Source: Staphylococcus lugdunensis
GTDB lineage: Bacteria; Bacillota; Bacilli; Staphylococcales; Staphylococcaceae
DNA: 64,000 nucleotides
Direction: 5' to 3'
Assembly (NCBI RefSeq): GCF_002901705.1
Contig: NZ_PPPV01000012.1
Coordinates: forward strand, 983,584-1,047,583
The translations under genes were made by a program, and so were the position numbers. Every line of letters starts with the position of its first letter. Position 1 is the stretch's first letter. Below the pieces are notes generated by a model. It ran no database searches and was not told the DNA's origin. It saw nothing but the letters and a program-made list of their open reading frames with translations. Of this stretch, positions 28,985 through 40,509 are shown one piece after another.

Positions 28985-29614
28985 TTATTGCGCTTTAGAT
29001 GTTGATTGTGATGTGTTCGATTGGTGACTGTTACGCTGTTTATTTTGTTGTCCATTTTGATTTGAAGAAGGTTGCTGTGCTGATGGTTTATTTGAGCGTT
29101 GTTGACCTGAAGATTCTCTCGTTGGCGTCTTATTGTCGTTTCGCGAATTGCTTTCTTTAGACTTTTCTTGTGTAGCTGGTTCTTTAGTTTTGTCAGGCTG
29201 ATTATTTTCTTCGGTAGACGGCTCTTTAGTATTTTTCTCTTGTGTATTTCGTTCCTCAGTGGACGGTTTTCTTGGCTTTTGTTGTGTCGCTGGTGGCTGT
29301 TGCGTTGTCTGAGGTGTTTGTTGCGTTTGTGGAATTTGTTGCTGCGTTTGTTGTGTTTCTTGCGTCGGTTGCTTTTTCTTTTGCTCATTCGTTTTATTGT
29401 CTTTTTTCTTTGAATCTTCTTTCTTTTCCTCAGTTGACTGTTTGTTAAGTCTTTCATTGGCACGATTAGAATGGTCTACAAATGAAAAGACTGCAAAAAC
29501 TAATCCACCTAAAAGCAATAATACTGTTATGATACTTATCACTTTTGCGCCTGTGCCCATACGTTTCTTATCTGAATCTTCATAATCATTGAACTGTTTA
29601 TTTTCCTTAGACAA
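28985..29614 (-). CDS. Membrane-anchored low-complexity surface protein
   Basis: A 209-aa bitopic protein. A short charged cytoplasmic part (about 1-22) is followed by one membrane helix (VISIITVLLLLGGLVFAVFS) and a long extracellular region rich in Gln, Thr, Pro, Lys and Glu (e.g. TQETQQTQQQIPQTQQ, STEERNTQEKNTKEPSTEEN), probably disordered. No LysM, LPXTG or enzyme motif is visible. Start TTG follows GGGAGCC. A gene of this type at this position is present in S. aureus; function unknown. The repetitive codons also open long false frames in other phases. Confidence 0.8.
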   Translation of the reverse strand: MSKENKQFNDYEDSDKKRMGTGAKVISIITVLLLLGGLVFAVFSFVDHSNRANERLNKQSTEEKKEDSKKKDNKTNEQKKKQPTQETQQTQQQIPQTQQTPQTTQQPPATQQKPRKPSTEERNTQEKNTKEPSTEENNQPDKTKEPATQEKSKESNSRNDNKTPTRESSGQQRSNKPSAQQPSSNQNGQQNKQRNSHQSNTSQSTSKAQ

Positions 29615-29945
29615 TAGGCTCCCTCACTTCTCTATATTTGAGTATAATAATTTACTATTATGATGGTACATTTTACATCAATATGTCATTAAAAGATATT
29701 CATACACAACTCACTTTTTTATTATCATTTATATGATAACATTTTCAGTTCTTGGGAACATTAATTTAATTATTAAGATTTCCTTACATCCCTCTAATTT
29801 TAGTTAAATAATTGAAAAAATCAGCTATCATATTGTAACTTTGAAACATAATAGTTGATATTATGCGTGGGATGATAAAGAATGATATTAATAGGTATTG
29901 TTAGCATATCTGTTGTTAGTGGTTTTACAATTATATAGTAAAATA
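29615..29945. other. AT-rich intergenic gap
   Basis: Promoter region of the Gln/Thr-rich membrane protein gene and the space up to the 3' end of the small RNA at 29946. No gene or repeat copy is seen. Confidence 0.5.
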
Positions 29946-30062
29946 GACCCATACGCTTATCGCATGGGTCACTACTAAAGGGAGTCAAAATTTACCTTCG
30001 AGGGTATAATATGGGGTATACTCATACTAATTAAGAGATGTCTAATTAATTATCGAAGGTAC
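29946..30062 (-). ncRNA. rsaH: Small RNA, probable RsaH
   Basis: On the minus strand a -10 box TATAAT (30069-30074) is followed within 8 bases by a structured segment. TACCTTCGA and TCGAAGGTA (30053-30061 and 29993-30001) form a long-range stem, and an AATTAATTAGACATCTCTTA region forms an inner hairpin. A single-stranded GACTCCCTTTAG follows, holding the UCCC motif of the staphylococcal Rsa family. The 3' hairpin GACCCATGCG...ATGGGTC then ends the RNA. The position between the SDR epimerase gene and the Gln/Thr-rich membrane protein gene fits my recollection of RsaH. Targets are unknown to me; UCCC motifs base-pair with ribosome binding sites. Confidence 0.72.
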
Positions 30063-30212
30063 GCTTTTATTATAACTTATTCAAAATGATTTAAAACCAT
30101 TTATAAAGAAAGTAAATGACATATTAATGACTAACTATTGTATAAAGTTTGAACAATTATAATGACTATTAATAATAGTTCTTAAAAGAAAAAAATTATA
30201 GAGGTGACTTGC

Positions 30213-31112
30213 ATGAAACATTATTTAATCACTGGTGGTACCGGCATGGTAGGACACCATCTTGTGGATCGTATTTTACAACGTGAATCAGCACAAATCA
30301 CCATTCTCACGCGTAGCGATAAAGTCAGTCAAAATAATCATATTACCTATGTTAACTGGTCTAAAGACGGGTGGGAGCAAGAAATTGGTCATATTGATGT
30401 TGTTATAAATTTAGCAGGCGCTACCTTAAATAAACGCTGGACTGATAGCTATAAACAACTCATTATGACTAGTCGTATCCAATCTACTCAAGCATTAGTG
30501 TCATTATTTGAACAGCGCTCAGATAAACCTGAAGTGTTATTTAATGCAAGTGCAATGGGTTATTATCCACCTGATATCAATCGTTCTTATACTGAGTTAT
30601 ATCAAACGTCACCTTTTGATTTTCTATCTGATGTTGTATATCAATGGGAACGTTTTGCCAAGAAATTTGAACAATTTGGAACGCGTGTGATTTTAGGAAG
30701 ATTCAGCATGATTTTATCTGATGATGGTGGTGCACTACAAACGATGGAATTACCTTATAAATTTTTCGTTGGTGGAAAATTAGGCTCTGGATTCCAATGG
30801 TATTCATGGATTCATATTGATGACCTAGTACGTGCTATTCTTTTCACTATTGATGAACCAGATGCAGCAGGCCCATTTAATTTTGCAGCACCTATCGCCG
30901 AACGTCAAAATTTATTTGGCTATACTTTAGGACGCGCCATGCATCGACCACACGAAACATGGATGCCAGCATTCGTGTTACGTACTGTACTTGGTGAAAT
31001 GTCAACCGTTGTATTAGATACACAAAAGGTGTTACCAAATAAACTCGAAGCGCTAGGTTTCCAATTTAGCTATCCTCATTTAAAATCAGCATTGGATGAT
31101 TTAGTTCAATAA
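30213..31112 (+). CDS. TIGR01777-family NAD(P)-dependent epimerase (YfcH-like)
   Basis: A 299-aa short-chain-dehydrogenase-like protein. N-terminal cofactor motif [17 protein letters not shown], then [24 protein letters not shown], and the C-terminal DUF1731 segment ([20 protein letters not shown]). Start is ATG 30213, 6 bases after AGAGGTG; the upstream GTG lies within that site. Old annotations call it a cell-division inhibitor homologue; no such role is shown by sequence. It points away from the small RNA and converges with clpP. Confidence 0.9.
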   Translation: MKHYLITGGTGMVGHHLVDRILQRESAQITILTRSDKVSQNNHITYVNWSKDGWEQEIGHIDVVINLAGATLNKRWTDSYKQLIMTSRIQSTQALVSLFEQRSDKPEVLFNASAMGYYPPDINRSYTELYQTSPFDFLSDVVYQWERFAKKFEQFGTRVILGRFSMILSDDGGALQTMELPYKFFVGGKLGSGFQWYSWIHIDDLVRAILFTIDEPDAAGPFNFAAPIAERQNLFGYTLGRAMHRPHETWMPAFVLRTVLGEMSTVVLDTQKVLPNKLEALGFQFSYPHLKSALDDLVQ

Positions 31113-31120
31113 ATATTTAA

Positions 31121-31195
31121 AAGGAAGCAGAACAAAATTCATTTTCAATTCAGTCACCTAATGTCAATATAGGCTGAACAAGCTGGGACATAAAT
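31121..31195 (+). repeat. Truncated copy of the dispersed element, copy 5
   Basis: Retains a degenerate start (AGGAAGCAGAACA) and ATTCATTTTCAATTCAGTCA, then CTAATGTCAATATAGGCTG and GCTGGGACATAAAT. The central hairpin arm (GGCAAGGTTGACTAGG through AAGCTTGG) is missing, so an internal deletion joined the two halves. Lies between convergent genes. Confidence 0.65.
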
Positions 31196-31208
31196 CATAA
31201 AATATTAG

Positions 31209-31241
31209 CACAAAGATGGTTTGACATAAATCATCTTTGTG
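31209..31241. terminator. Hairpin between convergent genes
   Basis: CACAAAGATG and CATCTTTGTG are exact complements around a 13-base loop. It probably terminates the epimerase transcript. Confidence 0.6.
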
Positions 31242-31316
31242 CTTCTTCTATATTCAATACTTCGTCATGTTGGTTCGCTTGTGTGGTCTTATTTTTACTT
31301 AATATATTAATAATGA

Positions 31317-31355
31317 AGAAGGCGATCTCTACTAAATTTCAATAGAAATCGCCTT
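31317..31355 (-). terminator. clpP terminator
   Basis: GAAGGCGAT and ATCGCCTTC form a stem with outer AAG/CTT pairs, about 60 bp after the clpP stop on the minus strand. Confidence 0.65.
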
Positions 31356-31415
31356 CTTCTACTTGTCTGAGACATTGATGTCTCAAGCAATTTTTGCTCT
31401 GTTGAATTGTATATA

Positions 31416-32003
31416 TTATTTGTCTTCTGGTTCCATGACTTCATCAATTAAGCCATACGCTTTCGCTTCTTCAGCAGTTAAGAAATTATCACGATCTGTA
31501 TCTTTTTGAATTTGTTCAATAGATTGACCAGTACGTTCAGCTAAAATACGATTTAATTTTTCACGTGTTTTTAAAATATGGTTTGCTGCGATTTCAATTT
31601 CAGTTGCTTGACCTTGAGCACCGCCTAGTGGTTGGTGAATCATTACTTCAGCATTTGGTAATGCAAAACGTTTACCTTTAGCACCAGCAGCTAATAAGAA
31701 TGACCCCATTGATGCTGCCATACCAATACAAATCGTTTGTACGTCTGGTTTGATATGTTGAATTGTATCATAAATTGCAAAACCAGCTGTTACACTTCCA
31801 CCTGGTGAATTGATATATAAATAAATATCTTTTTCAGAATCTTGTGCTTGTAAAAACAATAATTGTGATACAATTGAATTCGCAACGTTATCATCAATTG
31901 CTGATCCTAACATGATAATACGGTCTTTTAATAAACGTGAATAGATGTCATAGGCACGTTCTCCACGGTTTGTTGTTTCAATTACTGTAGGAATTAAATT
32001 CAT
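31416..32003 (-). CDS. clpP: ATP-dependent Clp protease proteolytic subunit
   Basis: The serine protease barrel that works with ClpX or ClpC in protein quality control and virulence regulation. The 195-aa product has the complete triad Ser98 ([13 protein letters not shown]), His123 ([13 protein letters not shown]) and Asp172 ([14 protein letters not shown]). N-terminal [20 protein letters not shown] is the axial-pore region. Ribosome binding site AGGAGG precedes ATG. A CtsR box at 32050-32066 lies 47 bp upstream, so heat-shock control is expected. Confidence 0.98.
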   Translation of the reverse strand: MNLIPTVIETTNRGERAYDIYSRLLKDRIIMLGSAIDDNVANSIVSQLLFLQAQDSEKDIYLYINSPGGSVTAGFAIYDTIQHIKPDVQTICIGMAASMGSFLLAAGAKGKRFALPNAEVMIHQPLGGAQGQATEIEIAANHILKTREKLNRILAERTGQSIEQIQKDTDRDNFLTAEEAKAYGLIDEVMEPEDK

Positions 32004-32049
32004 TCATATTGCCTCCTTATAATAACTAGTAATGTTAGTTTACCTTAAA

Positions 32050-32066
32050 AGTCAAAAATGGTCAAA
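32050..32066. promoter_or_regulatory. CtsR operator ahead of clpP
   Basis: AGTCAAA-AAT-GGTCAAA is the tandem heptamer bound by the heat-shock repressor CtsR, matching the consensus RGTCAAA-NAN-RGTCAAA with no mismatch. Confidence 0.88.
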
Positions 32067-32192
32067 AAAGACGATTTATTATTTTATCTTATTGACGTTT
32101 GGTTCTACATTTTGTAAACTAGATTCGCTCACTAAACTAGATTGTACTGTTAAACACGCAATGAGTACAGCGTTTTGATTATATTTTATTTA

Positions 32193-32264
32193 CCCCTCGT
32201 AGTGTAATGGATAACACTTAAGATTCCGGTTCTTACAATAGAGGTTCGATTCCTCTCGAGGGGG
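32193..32264 (+). tRNA. tRNA-Arg (anticodon CCG)
   Basis: Acceptor stem CCCCTCG/CGAGGGG, D-arm GTGT/ACAC, anticodon stem TAAGA/TCTTA with loop TTCCGGT giving anticodon CCG, and T-arm GAGGTTCGATTCCTC. The discriminator is G and CCA is not encoded. It reads the rare CGG codon. Lies alone between clpP and whiA with its own terminator. Confidence 0.95.
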
Positions 32265-32276
32265 CTACATATTAAA

Positions 32277-32320
32277 ACACCCGATTGGTTTAATCAATCT
32301 CAAACCATTCGGGTGTTTTC
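32277..32320. terminator. Bidirectional terminator between tRNA-Arg and whiA
   Basis: AACACCCGA(T)TGGTTT pairs with AAACCATTCGGGTGTT, with A-run and T-run on the two sides. Confidence 0.7.
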
Positions 32321-32361
32321 TATGTGTTATATAAATCATGGTTAAATACTGTATGAAACTA

Positions 32362-33306
32362 TTATAAATCGATTTTTTCTCCGCTTCTGATTTTATCTGC
32401 TAATTCATTTAATTTGCGTAATCGATGGTTAACACCAGATTTAGAAATGGCTCCTGTCGATAACATTTCACCTAATTCTTTTAATGAAATCTCTTGATGC
32501 TCAACACGTAGCTTAGCTATTTCACGTAAACGGTCTGGTAGATTATCTAATCCAATCTCTTTGTCGATAAGCCGAATGCTTTCAACTTGCTTCATTGCAG
32601 CACTTACAGTCTTATTTAAATTCGCCGTTTCACAATTTACCAAACGATTTACTGAATTTCTCATGTCGCGCACGATTCGTACATCTTCAAATTTTAATAA
32701 AGCCTGGTAACCACCAATAAGACTTAAGAAATCTGATATTTTTTCTGCTTCCTTCAGATAAGCAATACTTCCCTTTTTACGTTCTAAATGTTTCGCATTT
32801 AGCTCATAGTGGTTCATTAATTTTACTAAGCCTTCTGAATGATCTTCATACTGTGAAAATATTTCTAAATGGTATGAAGAGGTCTCGGGATTATTTACCG
32901 ATCCCCCCGCTAAGAATGCGCCGCGTAAATAACTACGTCTCATTTCATCATCTTGAATAATTTCTTTATCAATATCATAGGTAAAGATCCCATTTTTCAA
33001 TATTCCAAGAGCATCTAATATTTCTTTTGCCTGCACTTTTGTCCGACAAATATATATATTATTTTTCTTTAATTTCATCTTTTTACGTACTAAGATTTCT
33101 ACCTCAACATCAAACACACGTTTAATTAATGAATAAATACGACGTGCTGTTGCTGCATTTTCAGTTTGCACATTAATGACGAATTGCTGATTAGAAAGAC
33201 TAAGCGCACCGTTCATTCGAATCAATGCACTAAGTTCTGCTTTCGCATTTAAATCGTCAACTTCAATTCGTGTTAATTCATTTTTCATTTCAGAAGCAAA
33301 ACTCAT
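32362..33306 (-). CDS. whiA: WhiA-family DNA-binding protein
   Basis: A 314-aa protein with a LAGLIDADG-homing-endonuclease-like N-terminal fold ([35 protein letters not shown]) and a C-terminal helix-turn-helix ([39 protein letters not shown]). In Gram-positives WhiA binds the nucleoid and influences division or sporulation; it has no nuclease activity. Last gene of rapZ-yvcK-whiA; 45 bp after yvcK. Confidence 0.95.
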   Translation of the reverse strand: MSFASEMKNELTRIEVDDLNAKAELSALIRMNGALSLSNQQFVINVQTENAATARRIYSLIKRVFDVEVEILVRKKMKLKKNNIYICRTKVQAKEILDALGILKNGIFTYDIDKEIIQDDEMRRSYLRGAFLAGGSVNNPETSSYHLEIFSQYEDHSEGLVKLMNHYELNAKHLERKKGSIAYLKEAEKISDFLSLIGGYQALLKFEDVRIVRDMRNSVNRLVNCETANLNKTVSAAMKQVESIRLIDKEIGLDNLPDRLREIAKLRVEHQEISLKELGEMLSTGAISKSGVNHRLRKLNELADKIRSGEKIDL

Positions 33307-33351
33307 GTTACCTTCACCTTTCTAATCGCGTCATTGTCAACTACTAACAAT

Positions 33352-34359
33352 CTAATCGTTAGATTTTGATTGATGCCGTGTTGGTTTAAATGGTATTGTA
33401 CTTGTTAAATCTAGTGCTATATCATATATTAATTTGGCTAACACTTCGTTGTTGTGCCTTACCCGGTAATCTTTAGACACTTCGATTAAGTTGGAAGCTG
33501 TAATTACCTTTAATCCTTTAGCTGTTAACATGTCATAATGGGCTGCTACAGGTTCAGCATTCTGTTTCTTATAATGTGCTAGCACTGCTTCATCATATAA
33601 TTGCGTGTTACATATCACATATTTGATAAAATCTTTACCTGCATGCTTATGTATCGCATTAATATGGTCTAACACATCATAACCATTGGTTTCACCTGGT
33701 TGCGTCATTACATTTGCTACATATAACTTTGGTGCGTCGGTATCAAATAGTGCTTTCTGGATGCCGTTGACACATAAATTTGATATGACGCTTGTATAGA
33801 GTGAACCTGGTCCTAGAACGATTAAATCGGCCTCTTTTATGGCTTGTACTGCTTCATCCATTGGTTTTACATCGCTTGGCTCTAAATAGACCCGTTCAAT
33901 TTGTTTATTGCGTTTTGGTATGCTGGACTCACCAGAAACAATCTCTCCATCTTTAAAAACAGCATTTAATTTAACGCTCGTATTAGTTGATGGGATAACT
34001 TTACCTTTGATGTTTAATATTTTACTCAGTTCTTTTACTGCGTGACCAAAATCATTTTCTATATTTGTCAGTGCTGCCAATAATAAATTGCCTAACGAAT
34101 GGCCACCAATTTGATTAGCTTCAAAGCGATATTGAAATAAATCTTGTATGATAGGTTCAGCGTCACTTAATGCTGCGATGACATTGCGAATATCTCCTGG
34201 TGCCGGAATATCCATTTCATTACGTATTACGCCTGTACTACCACCATCATCTGCCACCGTCACAATTGCAGTAATATCTATTGGATAGTTTCTAAGTCCT
34301 CTTGCTAATACGGATAGTCCTGTGCCACCACCGATAAGCACAATTTTTAGCTTTTTCAT
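33352..34359 (-). CDS. yvcK: YvcK-family gluconeogenesis factor
   Basis: A 335-aa Rossmann-type protein binding UDP-sugars; in Bacillus and Listeria it is needed on gluconeogenic carbon sources and for cell-wall integrity. N-terminal [18 protein letters not shown] and ADDGGSTG, then NLLLAALTN and [14 protein letters not shown], are family hallmarks; the residues resemble the CofD fold. The start overlaps the rapZ stop by 4 bases (ATGA), showing translational coupling. Confidence 0.95.
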   Translation of the reverse strand: MKKLKIVLIGGGTGLSVLARGLRNYPIDITAIVTVADDGGSTGVIRNEMDIPAPGDIRNVIAALSDAEPIIQDLFQYRFEANQIGGHSLGNLLLAALTNIENDFGHAVKELSKILNIKGKVIPSTNTSVKLNAVFKDGEIVSGESSIPKRNKQIERVYLEPSDVKPMDEAVQAIKEADLIVLGPGSLYTSVISNLCVNGIQKALFDTDAPKLYVANVMTQPGETNGYDVLDHINAIHKHAGKDFIKYVICNTQLYDEAVLAHYKKQNAEPVAAHYDMLTAKGLKVITASNLIEVSKDYRVRHNNEVLAKLIYDIALDLTSTIPFKPTRHQSKSND

Positions 34360-35267
34360 TTATTCACGCCACTTTCAATATGCGCATCTCTATGATGAAC
34401 ATATACATTATAGTCAAAAATTTCATCGAGCTTTTCTCCGATGCGTCGCGCAAGTGCTACAGAACGATGTTGACCGCCTGTACACCCGATTGCAATCACT
34501 AATTGAGATTTACCCTCTTTTTTATAACCTGGAATCATAAATTTTAATAAATCCATTAGTTTATCAAAGAAAATTTCAGTTTCTTTCCATTTCATAACAT
34601 AATTATATACAGGTTCATCTTCACCAGTCATCGGTCTTAAGTCTTCAACATAGTACGGATTTGGCAAAAAACGTACATCAAATACTAAGTCGGCGTCTTT
34701 TTGAATGCCATGTTTAAATCCAAAGCTAGTAACATTGATACTAAATGATTTAAATGTTTCATCTTTAAAATACTTATTAACACGTGTTCTTAATTCTTTC
34801 GGTTTCATCGTTGTTGTGTCTACTATATAATTAGCAATTGTGCGTATTCTTGAAAGCAGTTGGCGTTCTTCTTCAATCGCATCAATTAACGATACTTCTC
34901 CTTTTACATTCAACGGATGGGCACGTCTTGATTCTTTATAGCGTGAAATAAGCTTTTCTGTACTCGCTTCTAAAAACATAACATCAACAATAACGTCATT
35001 GCGACTTTTTATGTTATCAATTTCTTGTACGAGTGAGGTGAATAGTTCTTTCCCACGTAAATCAATAGCTATGGCTACTTTATGCAATGAAGGGTTGCCT
35101 TGTTCCATAAGCTCTACAAATTTTGGCAATAATATTGGCGGCAAATTGTCCACACAAAAAAAGCCAATATCCTCCAAGCTTTGAATAACGAGTGATTTAC
35201 CGGCCCCAGATAGACCAGTTACAACGAGTAATTCACTTTTACTTATTTCCCTTTCTGATTGAGTCAT
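34356..35267 (-). CDS. rapZ: RNase adapter / nucleotide-binding protein RapZ (YvcJ)
   Basis: A 303-aa P-loop protein: Walker [20 protein letters not shown] near residues 19-37, DRxxH-like substrate part, and the C-terminal [20 protein letters not shown] plus VHHRDAH. In Gram-positives it hydrolyses nucleotides and affects competence; the RNA-adapter role is from E. coli. First gene of the rapZ-yvcK-whiA operon; the next gene overlaps by 4 bases. Confidence 0.95.
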   Translation of the reverse strand: MTQSEREISKSELLVVTGLSGAGKSLVIQSLEDIGFFCVDNLPPILLPKFVELMEQGNPSLHKVAIAIDLRGKELFTSLVQEIDNIKSRNDVIVDVMFLEASTEKLISRYKESRRAHPLNVKGEVSLIDAIEEERQLLSRIRTIANYIVDTTTMKPKELRTRVNKYFKDETFKSFSINVTSFGFKHGIQKDADLVFDVRFLPNPYYVEDLRPMTGEDEPVYNYVMKWKETEIFFDKLMDLLKFMIPGYKKEGKSQLVIAIGCTGGQHRSVALARRIGEKLDEIFDYNVYVHHRDAHIESGVNK

Positions 35268-35360
35268 ATCAGAATCACCACCATAACTTTTTATTCCAAC
35301 TTATTTTTATATGCTTTAATCATAACGTATAGCTTAAACAAATGTAAGTATGTAAATAAA

Positions 35361-35397
35361 AGCCAGTACCATTTTAATCTAAATAGTACTGGCTTTA
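35361..35397 (-). terminator. trxB terminator
   Basis: On the minus strand AAAGCCAGTACTATTTAG and ATGGTACTGGCTTTTATTT form a stable stem plus T-run 26 bp after the trxB stop. Confidence 0.75.
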
Positions 35398-35422
35398 TAT
35401 CATACTGTGCACATGCTTAAAT

Positions 35423-36409
<987 letters not shown>

Positions 36410-36425
36410 TCATTACCGATAAAAT

Positions 36426-37865
36426 TTATATGCTCAACAAGTATTTTACTGCTGAATCTAACTTATATTTTGTGACACCTAGCCAATCAAAGATTTCTCG
36501 TTTTGTCATTTTTAACGCTGTGTGGCGATAATAGAGATATACATGTGCAGCTAAATAGCGTTCCATTTCATTATAATCCACTTTACTTGCAATAAGTGCT
36601 TCTGCGGTATCAATCCAACTAATAGACAGTTCCATATCTTGTTGCAGTTGTTTATTTTTATATAATTCAACTAAGCCACGATGGATAAAATCTAATTTTG
36701 TTAGTTTCAGTCCTTGTATCAGATACGTTAAATATAATTTTTCATAATCTGTCATTTCTTCTAAAATGGCCCATATTTCTTCTGTCATAAATATTTCTTT
36801 ACCATTTAATTGATTAAGTAAAAAGATACCGTATAGTCTATAATGATTATTATCATGAAGTAATAATGGCAGTACTTTCTGATTAAATTTTTCTTTACTA
36901 TCCTCAAGCGTCCATGGAGGTGGACCGACTTCGTTTTTTGCCAAATGCTGGAGCTTTTTCCACATGGCTTCACTTTCGATTTCATTTCCTAGGTAATAAT
37001 GGTTAAAGCTTAAAGCATTGTACATTTGAGGTGAGGGAAATTTACTTTTACGATAAAGTGGTAGTAATAACTTTTGAGACGCTTCATATTGCTTTAAATA
37101 ACTAAGAATGATACCGAGTTTAAATCTCTCGTCATCGTTCATTGGTCTAATCTTTTTCATTACTTTCATATATTTATTAAACTTTTCTTTATTATTAGTA
37201 ATATATAGCACCAATGTATAATGACATAATGCGTATACGTCAGAGGAATCTTCTTTTAACAAACGCTCACATATTCTTTTCGCTTGCTGATATTCTCGTA
37301 AATAGATGTGACATAGTACAAGAGAATTTTGAACAATGTGTTGTTTGCGCAGTGGGTGTTCTAAATGAGAAATATAATTTTTAGCATCTTCAAAGCGTTG
37401 TTGTGTCAGTAAATATTGAAATACGTATTGGAATGAAACTAGCATTACTTCCGTGTAAAATTTTTCTTCATCATCGTATTCTACCTGATGTACATCTTCA
37501 AAGATAGCTCTTATATCCATGTCCTTAGACATAGCAGCACTAGACATGGCAAAAATAAACCACTTATAATGATCTTTCAATTTGAAATAAACATTGCTAA
37601 TATTGTTAAATGCCGAGCGAACATGTTCATTTTTAGCAACTAAATCAAAATTAATCGCAATTGCTTCTTTGTATCGTCCCAACTCTTTTAATGCAGTTGT
37701 ATAATTGGTAATAACTTCAATATTATCTGACTCATGTTCCATTACTCGACTGTAATATTCAGCTGCCTGTTCCCAATCTTCATTTTCAAATTTTTCGTCT
37801 GCCATTTTAAGATAAAAATGATTATTAAATTTCACATGTATGACATTATCATCTTGTTGATTCAC
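36426..37865 (-). CDS. Tetratricopeptide-repeat protein, 479 aa
   Basis: A soluble all-helical protein with several TPR-like pairs, clearest at about residues 22-100 (FENEDWEQAAEYYSRVMEHE, YTTALKELGRYKEAIAINFD, AFNNISNVYFKLKDHYK) and 190-300. TPR domains mediate protein contacts; the partner is unknown. It is followed by trxB after 64 bp and preceded by the acyltransferase gene at 11 bp, suggesting the run hprK-lgt-acyltransferase-TPR-(trxB) is one operon. Confidence 0.85.
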   Translation of the reverse strand: MNQQDDNVIHVKFNNHFYLKMADEKFENEDWEQAAEYYSRVMEHESDNIEVITNYTTALKELGRYKEAIAINFDLVAKNEHVRSAFNNISNVYFKLKDHYKWFIFAMSSAAMSKDMDIRAIFEDVHQVEYDDEEKFYTEVMLVSFQYVFQYLLTQQRFEDAKNYISHLEHPLRKQHIVQNSLVLCHIYLREYQQAKRICERLLKEDSSDVYALCHYTLVLYITNNKEKFNKYMKVMKKIRPMNDDERFKLGIILSYLKQYEASQKLLLPLYRKSKFPSPQMYNALSFNHYYLGNEIESEAMWKKLQHLAKNEVGPPPWTLEDSKEKFNQKVLPLLLHDNNHYRLYGIFLLNQLNGKEIFMTEEIWAILEEMTDYEKLYLTYLIQGLKLTKLDFIHRGLVELYKNKQLQQDMELSISWIDTAEALIASKVDYNEMERYLAAHVYLYYRHTALKMTKREIFDWLGVTKYKLDSAVKYLLSI

Positions 37866-37876
37866 TGTTGGTCACC

Positions 37877-38356
37877 TCACTTCCTATGTATTTGAATTGG
37901 ATTACCGCTAGCAAAACAACCATCTGGAATATCTTTCGATACAATTGAACCCGCAGCAATAATCACATGCTTACCAATATATACGCCTGGTAAAATCGTC
38001 ACATTGGCACCTATCATCGTATGGTCTCCTATTATCACTTGACCTTGTCGATATTCATCAACAAGAATTTCATGAGTTAATATTGTAGTATTATACCCAA
38101 TCACACAGTTATCACCAATGCTTATAAGTTCTGGATAAAATAAATCTGGTGTTACTTTATAAGCAATTGCAGTAGCTTGACCGATAGACATATTTAAAAA
38201 GCGTCGATAGACATATCGCTTCAATGGCATGCTAGGAATAAAACGACAAAATTCTATAATAACGGTTTGCTTCAACACTTTTGGAAAACGAATAAAACGA
38301 TACATATGCCATAATGGATTAATGCCTGTACTACTACGTTTTTGTAATCGTCTCAT
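37877..38356 (-). CDS. Hexapeptide-repeat acyltransferase
   Basis: A 159-aa left-handed beta-helix acyltransferase: the N-terminal basic helix region is followed by hexapeptide turns ([55 protein letters not shown]) and the closing [10 protein letters not shown]. It resembles maltose/galactoside or sugar O-acetyltransferases; the acceptor is unknown. Its start overlaps the lgt stop by 4 bases, a conserved pairing with lipoprotein maturation. Confidence 0.88.
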   Translation of the reverse strand: MRRLQKRSSTGINPLWHMYRFIRFPKVLKQTVIIEFCRFIPSMPLKRYVYRRFLNMSIGQATAIAYKVTPDLFYPELISIGDNCVIGYNTTILTHEILVDEYRQGQVIIGDHTMIGANVTILPGVYIGKHVIIAAGSIVSKDIPDGCFASGNPIQIHRK

Positions 38357-39201
38357 CGCTTAACCTTCGCCGTCTGACTTGGCCAGGTAAGTGGACCTGC
38401 ATCTTTATAAACTGGCGCTTTATATTTTAAACGTCGGTAGACAATAAAAGTTAAACCGACGAGTATCAAAATGATTGAAACAAGTTGTGCCACACGAATA
38501 TGACTTGTCAACATTAAGCTATCGGTACGTAGGCCTTCAACAAAAAAGCGACCAATAGAATACCAAATTAAGTAACTAAAGAATGTTTCTCCAATTCGTA
38601 AATGCTTACGCAATGTTAAGAGTATGACGAAACCAGCAACATCCCAAATGGATTCATATAAAAATGTCGGATGATAATATGTACCTTCGATGTACATGTT
38701 ATTGATAATAAACTCTGGAAGATGTAGTTGTTCTAAAAACGCACGTGATACAGGACCACCATGCGCTTCATGATTCATAAAGTTACCCCAACGACCAATA
38801 CCTTGCGCTAAGATAATACTTGGCGCAACAATATCACCAATTTGAAATGGATGGAGGTTTCTTAGCTTACATATAATTATTCCAGTGATAAACCCACCGA
38901 GTAACCCACCGTGTATCGCTATACCACCGTGCCAAATTTTAGGTATCTCAGCTGGATTCTGTGCATAATACGGCCATTGAAAAATAACGAAATAAATTCG
39001 TGCTGCTAAAAAGCCAAATAATGCACAGTAAAAAATAATATCTACAAGTGTGTCTTTATGTAATCCTACATTGATTAAACTCTTTTGGGCGACAAAATAG
39101 CCCAGCAAAATGCCACAAGCAATAATAATCCCATACCATTTTATCGATAAAGGGCCTAATTCAATTGCTACTGGATTTATATAACTTACCATTAAATTCA
39201 T
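38353..39201 (-). CDS. lgt: Prolipoprotein diacylglyceryl transferase
   Basis: Adds diacylglycerol from phosphatidylglycerol to the lipobox Cys of prolipoproteins in the membrane, the first step in making the lipoproteins elsewhere in this window. The 282-aa protein has seven hydrophobic segments. Signature motifs: [15 protein letters not shown] (catalytic His region), [18 protein letters not shown] and the periplasmic-side [13 protein letters not shown]. Start ATG follows GAGGAGCACTAACGT. Lies 3 bp after hprK. Confidence 0.96.
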   Translation of the reverse strand: MNLMVSYINPVAIELGPLSIKWYGIIIACGILLGYFVAQKSLINVGLHKDTLVDIIFYCALFGFLAARIYFVIFQWPYYAQNPAEIPKIWHGGIAIHGGLLGGFITGIIICKLRNLHPFQIGDIVAPSIILAQGIGRWGNFMNHEAHGGPVSRAFLEQLHLPEFIINNMYIEGTYYHPTFLYESIWDVAGFVILLTLRKHLRIGETFFSYLIWYSIGRFFVEGLRTDSLMLTSHIRVAQLVSIILILVGLTFIVYRRLKYKAPVYKDAGPLTWPSQTAKVKR

Positions 39202-39204
39202 ACG

Positions 39205-40140
39205 TTAGTGCTCCTCATGATTATGTCCATTTTTTCTAATTTCTGCGTTCAAACGTTCGTTAAATTCCTCGGCAGTATTAATGCCCATGATATTTAAGCG
39301 ATAATTCATGGCTGCAACTTCAATAATAACTGCCACGTTTCGTCCTGGTCGAACTGGAATTGTTTTCTTTGTGATTTCAGTATCTAGTATGCGTAATTTT
39401 TCTTCATGTAAGCCTACTCTATCGTAGAGTTTTTCTTTATTCCAATTTTCTAAATTAATATTTAGTCGGATTTGCTTTTCTGTCAAAATGGAACCTGCAC
39501 CAAATAGAGTCATCACATTGATAACACCTAATCCACGAATCTCAAGTAAATGTTCGATAAGTTTTGGCGGTTTACCAATAAGTTCGTCTTTAGATATTTC
39601 TCTTATTTCAACGTTATCATCGGCTACTAGACGGTGTCCACGTTTGACTAATTCAAGTGCTGTTTCACTTTTCCCAATACCTGAATCTCCGGTGATCAAT
39701 ACACCTACGCCATAAACATCTACTAAAACGCCATGCAACGATGTAGAACGCGCAAGTTGATGTTCTAAAAAAGTTGTAAGTCTACTCATTAAACTTGTAG
39801 TCGCATCGCTAGAGACAATTAATGGTGTATTCATTTCAGTGGCAGCTTCAATCAATTCTTTAGGCGGCTCTAAACCTCTTGTCACTATAATAGCAGGCGT
39901 ATCAGGTCGACATAATTTTCGCATACGACCTTGTCTTTCGTCATCTGGAAGTAAATTATAAAATGATAATTCTGTCGTACCTAATAACTGAATTCGGTCT
40001 GATGCATAGTGCGAAAAATAACCTGCCATCTCAAGCCCAGGTCGTGAAATATCCGTATTCTTAATTTGTTTATTTAGTCCTTTTTCCCCAACAAGCAATT
40101 CTAACTTTAATAGCTCAACTAACTTTTTTGTTGTAAGCAT
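39205..40140 (-). CDS. hprK: HPr kinase/phosphorylase
   Basis: Phosphorylates HPr at Ser46 when glycolytic intermediates are high, which activates CcpA-mediated catabolite repression; it can also remove the phosphate. The 311-aa protein has the N-terminal regulatory domain and the C-terminal kinase with Walker [20 protein letters not shown] and the HprK signature [18 protein letters not shown]. It precedes lgt by 3 bp. Confidence 0.96.
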   Translation of the reverse strand: MLTTKKLVELLKLELLVGEKGLNKQIKNTDISRPGLEMAGYFSHYASDRIQLLGTTELSFYNLLPDDERQGRMRKLCRPDTPAIIVTRGLEPPKELIEAATEMNTPLIVSSDATTSLMSRLTTFLEHQLARSTSLHGVLVDVYGVGVLITGDSGIGKSETALELVKRGHRLVADDNVEIREISKDELIGKPPKLIEHLLEIRGLGVINVMTLFGAGSILTEKQIRLNINLENWNKEKLYDRVGLHEEKLRILDTEITKKTIPVRPGRNVAVIIEVAAMNYRLNIMGINTAEEFNERLNAEIRKNGHNHEEH

Positions 40141-40509
40141 GGGTTCACCTCAAAACGTAACTTGAAATTGTTCACTTCTTATCATATCAAAAATATCACA
40201 CCAAGTTATATAAAAGTTCATTCAAAATGGAATATTTATAATACGATACCGTAATATCATATTATTGTCGTTACACTGATATATTTCACAGCAACAAAAA
40301 TAAATAACATCAATCAAAGTCACACTTAACTAAAGCTTTTAATCGGATATAATACGTGGCTGAAGATGATTGTTAGAAAAATAACCAGTAAATGAATTCA
40401 TGAGAAAACTCATTTACTGGCTTCTATACAATACGTTGTACTATTGACGTCTTTCTTAAGCCTACCTTCAGCCTTATAGTCAAAAATACATATCAAACTA
40501 GTTCGATTG
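40141..40509. other. Intergenic region between uvrA and hprK
   Basis: Contains the hprK promoter region and a terminator hairpin at 40383-40422 for the uvrBA transcript; otherwise AT-rich with no gene or repeat copy. Confidence 0.6.
40383..40422 (-). terminator. uvrBA terminator
   Basis: AAGCCAGTAAATGAGTTTTC and ATTCATTTACTGGTT form a long stem on the minus strand, followed by ATTTTTCT. Confidence 0.7.

Noticed and set aside
28957..29463. 168-aa Lys/Arg/Asn-rich frame in another phase of the Gln/Thr-rich gene
   Set aside because: Low-complexity codons keep several phases open. The chosen frame has signal-anchor structure and a start site; this one does not.
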